Origin: an uncultured Bacteroidales bacterium
GTDB taxonomy: Bacteria > Bacteroidota > Bacteroidia > Bacteroidales > UBA932
Assembly (NCBI GenBank): GCA_949295645.1
Contig: CASFLY010000014.1
Location: forward strand, 1 to 48,993
Reading direction: 5' to 3'
Length of the DNA: 48,993 nt
Position numbers and translations under genes: made by a program. Below the pieces are notes generated by a model. It saw only the letters and a program-made list of their open reading frames with translations, was not told where the DNA came from and searched no databases. Shown here one piece after another: positions 43,320 to 48,993 of the stretch. Position 1 is the first letter of the stretch. Every line of letters starts with the position of its first letter.

Positions 43320-44383
43320 TGGCGCCATTTGTCGATCAGGGCGGACATATCGTCCGGAAGCGGGGAATCGAAGATCAGGTGCTCCTTCGTGCGGGGATGG
43401 ATGAAGCCGAGGGTCCTGGCATGAAGAGCCTGTCGCGGCATTATCCTGAAACAGTTCTCGATGAACTGCCTGTATTTGGCATAGATGGTCCCTTTGCGGA
43501 TTTCCGAGCCGTCGTAACGGTTGTCATTGAAAAGAGGGTGGCCGATATAGTTGAAATGCACCCTTATCTGATGCGTGCGGCCGGTTTCCAGCCGGCACTC
43601 CACCACCGTCACGAAGCCGAACCTTTCCAACACGCGGTAATGCGTCACCGCATGCTTTCCGCAATCCCCTTCCGGGAACACCTTGAACCGCATCCTGTCA
43701 TTGGGATCCCGGCCTATGTTCCCGGTGATGGTCCCCTCGTCCTCCTTCAGGTTTCCCCAGACCACCGCCACATAGCGTCTGTCGATGGAATGTACGAAAA
43801 ACTGCCGGGCAAGATCGAGCTGGGCCTCATCGTTTTTCGCCACGACAAGCAGGCCTGAAGTGTCCTTGTCGATCCTGTGAACCAGGACGCCCATCCTTTC
43901 GTCCTCGGCGTCGGGGCCCTGGCTGATACCGAGATGATAGGCCAGGGCATTCACCAGCGTCCCCGAGAAGTGCCCGTGACCCGGATGCACGACCATGCCG
44001 GCTTTCTTGTCCAGCACCAAAAGATCCTCGTCCTCGTAGACGATGTCGAGGGGGATGTTTTCCGGAAGTATCTCCAGGCCGCGCCTCTGGTAAGGCATCA
44101 CGAAAGAGATGACGTCTCCCGGCCTGACGATGCAGTTCGCCTTGGCCGTCCTGCCGTTTACCTTGACGTATTCCTTCTTGATAGCCAGCTGGATGCGGTT
44201 TCTGGATGTGTTTTCCAGATGCGTGGCCATATACTTGTCCACACGCATGGCCGCCTGGCCCTTGTCGAGTTCCAGGCGGAAATGCTCGAACATTTCCCTC
44301 TGCTCGTCATCTATGTCCGTCCCGTCCCCGTAATCGGGTTCGTCGGTCAGTTCTTCGTCTATGTCGAATATCCTGTCAGTCAT
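43298..44383 (-). CDS. rluD: RluA/RluD-family large-subunit pseudouridine synthase
   Basis: A 361-residue rRNA pseudouridine synthase. An acidic N-terminal extension of about 40 residues precedes an S4 RNA-binding domain (about 45-100) and the catalytic domain with HRIDKDTSGL (Asp172). ETGRTHQIRVH and ARTLGFIHP are further family motifs. RluD modifies helix 69 of 23S rRNA in E. coli; the target of this paralogue group is likely similar but not proven. The start overlaps the PASTA gene stop by ATGA. Confidence 0.92.
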   Translation of the reverse strand: MTDRIFDIDEELTDEPDYGDGTDIDDEQREMFEHFRLELDKGQAAMRVDKYMATHLENTSRNRIQLAIKKEYVKVNGRTAKANCIVRPGDVISFVMPYQRRGLEILPENIPLDIVYEDEDLLVLDKKAGMVVHPGHGHFSGTLVNALAYHLGISQGPDAEDERMGVLVHRIDKDTSGLLVVAKNDEAQLDLARQFFVHSIDRRYVAVVWGNLKEDEGTITGNIGRDPNDRMRFKVFPEGDCGKHAVTHYRVLERFGFVTVVECRLETGRTHQIRVHFNYIGHPLFNDNRYDGSEIRKGTIYAKYRQFIENCFRIMPRQALHARTLGFIHPRTKEHLIFDSPLPDDMSALIDKWRHYVRPDA

Positions 44384-45213
44384 AGGAGATCCGTATTTTC
44401 CGCGATATTTTCTTCAGTATCTTCCTCTTCCGGCTCCGGCACCTTGGAGACGTCGGTAGTCAGGTACAGAGAGAGTTCCGTCCCCATAAGCAGGGGTTCC
44501 TCCCCGTAGTCGGGCTCTATTCTGAAGACTACGGCATCGAGCGAGTCAGCATAGTCCCTCACCGTCTCGTCGAAGATGACCTGACTGACATTCAGGGAGT
44601 TGTCATGTACGGCCTCGACCGCATTCATATACCTTGTCCCGAGAATGGCAGGAGCGTAGGTCACGCAGTCGTCATAGTTGAGCCCGAGTTCCAGGTCTAT
44701 CCTGCTGCCGCTCTCTACCAGTGTTCCCGGCTTTATCTCCCGAGAGCCGCAGAACTGGCGCAGGACATTGTTCGTGGCAATGTCCGAGACGTAGTTCAGC
44801 CTGCCTATCTGCAGGCCTTTGGAGAGGATTTCCGCCTTGGCCTGCCTCATGGAATAGCCTATGAGATTCGGCATCATCACCTTTTTGGCATTGACGGCAT
44901 TGATCGTGAGCAGTATGCGCCTGCCTTCCTTGACCTTGCTTCCGGCAGACGGATTCTGCCTGTATATCAACCCCTTGCCCATTCTTTTGACATATACCGA
45001 ATCCACCACTTCGAGGCGCATCCTGTTTGCCTCCACTATCTTTTCGGCCTCCGCCACACTCTTGTTCGTCAGGTCGGGCACCGTGATTTCGTGGTTGTGT
45101 CTTGTAATCTTGTCCAGCATCACCTGCGTCCCGAATATCAGGGCGAAAACGAGGATGACGCCGGCCAGGACATTGAGCGTTATCTTGTTGAAAAGGATTT
45201 TCTTGAAACTCAT
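44380..45213 (-). CDS. PASTA-domain membrane protein
   Basis: A 277-residue protein with a short cytoplasmic start, one membrane helix (about 12-32) and three PASTA domains outside (about 42-108, 110-178 and 180-258), followed by an acidic tail. PASTA domains bind peptidoglycan fragments in Gram-positive kinases and PBPs; here they stand without a kinase or transpeptidase domain. This form is common in Bacteroidota, where it is found next to rluD, as here. Function not known. Confidence 0.9.
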   Translation of the reverse strand: MSFKKILFNKITLNVLAGVILVFALIFGTQVMLDKITRHNHEITVPDLTNKSVAEAEKIVEANRMRLEVVDSVYVKRMGKGLIYRQNPSAGSKVKEGRRILLTINAVNAKKVMMPNLIGYSMRQAKAEILSKGLQIGRLNYVSDIATNNVLRQFCGSREIKPGTLVESGSRIDLELGLNYDDCVTYAPAILGTRYMNAVEAVHDNSLNVSQVIFDETVRDYADSLDAVVFRIEPDYGEEPLLMGTELSLYLTTDVSKVPEPEEEDTEENIAENTDLL

Positions 45214-45252
45214 AATATCTCTATATCAATGATTTTACTTGGGGGACGGCCG

Positions 45253-45906
45253 TCACATGACAGGGGCGCCTTTGAATATCGCCCTGAACAGGCCCTCGCC
45301 GAGCAGGACAAGTCCGATGATTATCACCACCGCACCCGTGAGCCTGTTTATCCATATCACCGTGCGGAGGTTGAACCTGTTCTGGAAGCGGCTCAGGAGC
45401 CAGGTCACGACAAACCAGTAGAAGGCCGCGCCGCAGCTCACCGAAAGGATAATCGGGGCCACCCTGTAGTCCGACCTGTCCAGCGGGCCTATTCCGAAAA
45501 ACGCGAAAAGGGCGAATATTACCAGAATCGCTCCCGGATTCGAAAGGCCCATGACCACGGCCTGAAGAAAATTCTTCACGTTCGCGGCCGGAGATGTGTT
45601 CTGTTCCGCTTTCATCTTACGGAGCGGATTGGACGTGCTCATGCTCCAGCCGAGCAGGGCCACCACCAGACCTCCCGCTATCAGGATGAGTTCCCTGTTG
45701 TCATCGATAAGCCTCTGGGCCGCCGCCAGCGCGAAAATGGCTATGATGGAAAATACCGTATCCACCACACAGGCGCCCATACCGGTGATAAAACCTGCCT
45801 TATGGCCCCTGGTAATGGACTTCTGAATGACGAGAATGGCTATCGGCCCGACCGGGGCCGACGCGCATATTCCTATCACGAATCCTTTGAGTATATCCAG
45901 AAACAT
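45253..45906 (-). CDS. LysE/RhtB-type amino-acid exporter family protein
   Basis: A 217-residue inner-membrane protein with six hydrophobic helices. The N-terminus (GICASAPVGPIAILVIQKSITRG) matches the LysE/RhtB consensus, and helix 4 holds GLSNPGAILVIFALFAFF. The substrate cannot be predicted. The gene is divergent from lnt, with a full -7 box (TATCTTTG, 45931-45924) before it. Confidence 0.9.
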   Translation of the reverse strand: MFLDILKGFVIGICASAPVGPIAILVIQKSITRGHKAGFITGMGACVVDTVFSIIAIFALAAAQRLIDDNRELILIAGGLVVALLGWSMSTSNPLRKMKAEQNTSPAANVKNFLQAVVMGLSNPGAILVIFALFAFFGIGPLDRSDYRVAPIILSVSCGAAFYWFVVTWLLSRFQNRFNLRTVIWINRLTGAVVIIIGLVLLGEGLFRAIFKGAPVM

Positions 45907-45923
45907 ATTTTGACGTCAGGCCG

Positions 45924-45984
45924 CAAAGATACATTATTTTAACGGGAAAGGCACTAATTTATGCAATGAAAAAAACTATCTTTG
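45924..45984. promoter_or_regulatory. Divergent promoters of the lysE-type gene and lnt
   Basis: The same -7 box TATCTTTG occurs on the minus strand at 45931-45924 and on the plus strand at 45977-45984. They point away from each other, toward ATG 45906 and ATG 46006, leaving leaders of about 12-15 nt. -33 elements are weak on both sides. Confidence 0.65.
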
Positions 45985-46005
45985 CCGGACAAAACCGGAA
46001 GAAGG

Positions 46006-47634
46006 ATGAAAAGGACGAACCTGATGTTTGCCGGAATGTCGGCATTGTTCGCGGTACTTATGTCGATACCGTTTTTAGTCCCGCATGCGGGATTTGTCGC
46101 GCTTGTCGGGCTGCTGCCGCTGTTGATAATGGACAGGATAGCGACATTGTCCGGGTACCGGCGCTTCTGGATATGGCATTACCTTTCCTTCGTACTGTGG
46201 AACGCCGCCACTACGTTCTGGGTCTGCAACGCCACTGTCGGAGGCGGCATTTTCGCCGTTTTGGCCAACTCATTCCAGATGTCCGTCATCTTCGCCCTTT
46301 TCCGCCTGAGCAAACGGCATTTTTCCGGAGTCCTGCCCTACATCTTCCTGGCCGCTATGTGGATAGCCTGGGAAAGGGCTTATTTCGATGCTGAAATCTC
46401 CTGGCCCTGGCTCGTGCTCGGGAACGCATTCGCCACGAGCATAAAGGCAGTGCAGTGGTACGAATACACGGGGACACTCGGAGGGTCTCTCTGGATTTGG
46501 CTGTCGAACCTGTCTCTGTTCGGGATAATGACAGCCCTGTCGGACGGCACCTGGTCGGGATTCAACCGCAAGGCCAAAGCCGCAGCATCGGCAGGCTGCA
46601 TCATCGTCATAGCCGCCCCTTTCATCGTCTCAAGCCTCATATACGGCTGTTATGAAGAAAAGGAAGACCCGTTCGAAGTCCTCATCGTCCAGCCGGACAT
46701 AGACCCGTACCATAAATTCGAGGCCCTGACCCAGAAACAGCAGACGGACATATTCCTCTCACAGGTGGAAAAAGCCCTGCAATACAGGAAAAACGACAGT
46801 ACCGCCTCACCCCTTCTCGTTCTCGCTCCGGAGACTTTCACCAACGACGCGGTGACCAACAGCCTGTCCTCCGGACGGACCCTGCAGGCTTTCGACGCCT
46901 TTCTGAGGGACTATCCGGGGGTGAACATCCTGTTCGGGGCCTCGTCCTACACCTACATAGACTCCGCTACGCGTCCGTCGCATACTGCCAGGCAGCTCCG
47001 CTCCGGAAGATGGATAGAATCGCACAATTCCGCCCTCGTCACGGACGGGAGCGGGAATCCGGAAATCTTCCACAAGAACAAGCTCGTGGTAGCCGTGGAA
47101 AAGACTCCCTACCCTGCCCTGTTCTGCAAAATAGACGATCTGCTCGGAGGGGTGATGGGCCGGTGCATCGGACAGGATTCTGTCTCGCTCCTGCATTACC
47201 GGGGGACGGACGGTTCGGTGGAACCGTTCGGCTGCGCCATCTGCTATGAATCCGTGTACGGGGAATATTTTACCGGATATGCGGCAAAGGGGGCAGGGAT
47301 AATGACCATAATCACGAATGACGCGTGGTGGGGAGACACGCCGGGATACAGGCAACACCTGAGATATGCCTCGCTCAGGGCAATAGAAACGCGGCGCAGC
47401 ATAGCGAGATGCGCCAATACCGGCATCTCGGCCCTTATAGACCAGAGGGGGGATATTACGGAAAAGACGGGTTGGCAGGAAAAGACGGTACTGCAGGGCA
47501 GCATAAACAAAAACGACGGCCTGACATTCTTCACAAGACATGGAGACATAACAGGCCGCGTGTGCAATTTCGTATTCTGGCTGCTTCTCGCAGCCCTCGC
47601 CGTCAGGATGCTGGTGCGTCAGCCGCGCCGGTAA
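46006..47634 (+). CDS. lnt: Apolipoprotein N-acyltransferase
   Basis: A 542-residue inner-membrane enzyme that adds the third acyl chain to lipoproteins such as those of the PUL in this window. Several N-terminal helices (to about residue 215) precede a nitrilase-like domain with the catalytic triad Glu276 (APET), Lys359 (HKNKL) and Cys413 (CYES). The start at 46006 (MKRTNL) follows the predicted promoter; the ATG at 45982 lies inside the -7 box. It ends nine bases from the converging outer-membrane gene. Confidence 0.95.
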   Translation: MKRTNLMFAGMSALFAVLMSIPFLVPHAGFVALVGLLPLLIMDRIATLSGYRRFWIWHYLSFVLWNAATTFWVCNATVGGGIFAVLANSFQMSVIFALFRLSKRHFSGVLPYIFLAAMWIAWERAYFDAEISWPWLVLGNAFATSIKAVQWYEYTGTLGGSLWIWLSNLSLFGIMTALSDGTWSGFNRKAKAAASAGCIIVIAAPFIVSSLIYGCYEEKEDPFEVLIVQPDIDPYHKFEALTQKQQTDIFLSQVEKALQYRKNDSTASPLLVLAPETFTNDAVTNSLSSGRTLQAFDAFLRDYPGVNILFGASSYTYIDSATRPSHTARQLRSGRWIESHNSALVTDGSGNPEIFHKNKLVVAVEKTPYPALFCKIDDLLGGVMGRCIGQDSVSLLHYRGTDGSVEPFGCAICYESVYGEYFTGYAAKGAGIMTIITNDAWWGDTPGYRQHLRYASLRAIETRRSIARCANTGISALIDQRGDITEKTGWQEKTVLQGSINKNDGLTFFTRHGDITGRVCNFVFWLLLAALAVRMLVRQPRR

Positions 47635-47643
47635 GGCGGCACG

Positions 47644-48993
47644 TCATCCCCGGCGGTGAGGAGGAGGCCCCATCGGGCCATGTCCGCCCGGACCGCGGCC
47701 GCCCTGAGGGCCGTTGAAATTCCCGAAACGGTAGGTAAGGGAAAGGATGATGTATCTGCCGAGGGTATTGTTCCTCGTTTCCAGATGGTAGTTCGATTCG
47801 TCGGTCACGGAAAGGTTTTTCGACTGGTTGAAGATGTCGTAGGCCTTGACAGCCAGGGTGAACTTGTCCTTGAAAAGAAGCTTGTTTATCTCGGCGTTCA
47901 GTACGAACTCGTCTTCCTGAGGGGTCGTGTAGCCGTTATACCAGTTGTAGTCGAAGCTCGATATCAGGTTTATGCCTCCCGGGATAGTCCAGTTCACGGA
48001 GGCGTCCACCTGATTGTTCCAGGTAGCCTTCTGGTTGTACGAGGATATGGTGTACCAGGATTTGGAAACCCTCGTCCGGGCGCCGATATTCACTTCTACG
48101 GCTTCATCGCGGTAGGTAAAGCGAAGCCTCTGGGAGAAACTCAGGCTCCGTGTCCTGTTCTCCGTGAACATCTCGCTTCCCTTTTCATTGAAATCGTTGT
48201 AGAAGGTTTCATAGTCGAATTCGGCATTCTCGCTGTCATAATAGACATCGGTATCGAAGCCGTCTGTCTTGCCGATATACGAATTGGCCTCGTTGTAGTT
48301 CGCGCTGGTCATTGAGAAAACGGAGAACCGGGATTCTTTCCTGAACGGGGAGTTGATCATAAGCCTGGCGTTCGCCGTTCCAGACAGAGGGCCGTTCACA
48401 GGGATGGAATACTGCGCAGCGTTGCCGTCATACCACTGGGCATTCACTATGGGATTCTGCACCAGGCTTCCGCCGAAACTTCCGTGGATGGACATGAATG
48501 TCTCCGTGTCGGTGTAGCCGAACATGGATCTGAGGTTGTGCGAGAAATAAGGCAGCAGGTACGGGTTGCCCAAAGAGACGTTCAGAGGGTCCGAATTGTC
48601 CGGGACAGGCATCAGCTGCGAAGTAGACGGCTGGGACGAACGCCCGAAATAGAACATCCGGATGTCGGCATAGTCGTTTACGTCGTACTGGAGCATGGCC
48701 TGCGGAGACCAGTTCAGCACCTTGCTGTCATAGGATTCGCCGTTGGTCTCGTTGTGCGTATCGGTCGGACGCAGGGCGGCCCCGAGCTGTGCCCTGAGTT
48801 TGTCTTTCTGGTACATGACATTGAGTCCGGCACTCTGGTTTACGTAGCGGTTCAGGATGTTGTTCGAATAGATGCCGTCATACGTTTCCCCTGACGGATC
48901 GTAAACCAGATGATCCTTCGAGCCGTCCAGTGCATTGGAACCGCTGTTGTACGTATTCTTGACGGAAGTGCTCCTGTTCCAGCTGTAGGAATA
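47644..48993 (-). CDS. TonB-dependent receptor-like outer-membrane beta-barrel protein, C-terminal part
   Basis: The open frame runs to the window edge, so the start is missing; 449 residues are visible. The sequence is that of the C-terminal barrel of the outer-membrane beta-barrel family related to TonB-dependent receptors: alternating strands with aromatic ends, a plateau such as NPYLLPYFSHNLRSMFGY, and the strand GRYIILSLTYRFGNF close to the end. A Gly/Pro/His-rich tail (GPGGHGPMGPPPHRRG) follows, typical of this group. The ligand is unknown. It converges on lnt. Confidence 0.88.
   Translation of the reverse strand, partial: YSYSWNRSTSVKNTYNSGSNALDGSKDHLVYDPSGETYDGIYSNNILNRYVNQSAGLNVMYQKDKLRAQLGAALRPTDTHNETNGESYDSKVLNWSPQAMLQYDVNDYADIRMFYFGRSSQPSTSQLMPVPDNSDPLNVSLGNPYLLPYFSHNLRSMFGYTDTETFMSIHGSFGGSLVQNPIVNAQWYDGNAAQYSIPVNGPLSGTANARLMINSPFRKESRFSVFSMTSANYNEANSYIGKTDGFDTDVYYDSENAEFDYETFYNDFNEKGSEMFTENRTRSLSFSQRLRFTYRDEAVEVNIGARTRVSKSWYTISSYNQKATWNNQVDASVNWTIPGGINLISSFDYNWYNGYTTPQEDEFVLNAEINKLLFKDKFTLAVKAYDIFNQSKNLSVTDESNYHLETRNNTLGRYIILSLTYRFGNFNGPQGGRGPGGHGPMGPPPHRRG

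Noticed and set aside
1-48993. CRISPR arrays, tRNA or rRNA genes, IS elements
   Set aside because: No regularly spaced direct repeats, cloverleaf-like sequences, rRNA segments or transposase-like frames were seen on reading both strands.

Overview
The window is chromosomal DNA of a Bacteroidota bacterium, most likely a gut-type member of the Bacteroidales. The evidence is a SusC/SusD pair inside a polysaccharide utilisation locus (PUL), Bacteroidota -7 promoter boxes (TAnnTTTG), scarce Shine-Dalgarno sequences, a moxR-bat operon and moderately high GC. I cannot fix the genus. No rRNA, tRNA, CRISPR array or transposase gene was found.

Layout. (1) 1-378: 3' end of guaA. (2) 529-23467, minus strand: one continuous run of 17 genes with gaps of at most 89 bp and several start/stop overlaps. 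It opens at a promoter with paired inverted operator-like sites (23491-23555) and closes at a hairpin/T-tract terminator (432-471). In transcription order it holds two Gfo/Idh/MocA oxidoreductases, an FHS-type sugar permease, nagA, a nagB-like gene, a third Gfo/Idh/MocA gene, a small membrane protein, a 42-residue peptide, a fimbrillin-like/beta-helix surface lipoprotein broken at a G9 tract, susC, susD, two paralogous secreted proteins resembling GH56 hyaluronidases, a GH20 hexosaminidase lipoprotein, an alpha/beta hydrolase, a fourth Gfo/Idh/MocA protein and a GH32-like protein. A hybrid LacI-type/AraC-type regulator follows upstream (23592-24758). (3) 24810-28498, minus: apbE, rmuC, a gamma-class carbonic anhydrase and a D-2-hydroxyacid dehydrogenase. 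(4) 28541-28706: a structured intergenic element with 26-bp perfect inverted repeats. (5) 28717-37060, minus: moxR, DUF58, a bat-associated gene, batA, batB, batC and a batD-batE fusion. (6) 37114-43319, plus: truA, lon, ung, coaD and a double-thioredoxin protein. (7) 43298-45906, minus: rluD family, a PASTA protein and a LysE-type exporter. (8) 46006-47634, plus: lnt. (9) 47644 to the window end, minus: an outer-membrane beta-barrel protein cut by the edge.

How the PUL may work (inference). SusC/SusD and the beta-helix lipoprotein would capture a glycan at the surface. The two hyaluronidase-like proteins would make internal cuts and GH20 would remove terminal N-acetylhexosamines. Exported Gfo/Idh/MocA enzymes and the esterase-like protein may treat modified or unusual linkages. 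The permease, NagA and NagB-like enzyme would take amino sugar into central metabolism. There is no polysaccharide lyase or GH88, so a uronic-acid glycosaminoglycan is not an obvious substrate; an N-acetylhexosamine-rich host or microbial glycan fits better.

The most notable observations are the hyaluronidase-like pair, one of which carries a second degenerate copy of the domain; the G9 tract that may phase-switch a surface protein; a perfect 37-nt palindrome over the GH20 lipobox; the apparently single-promoter 23-kb operon; and the nested inverted-repeat element between the bat operon and its neighbour.
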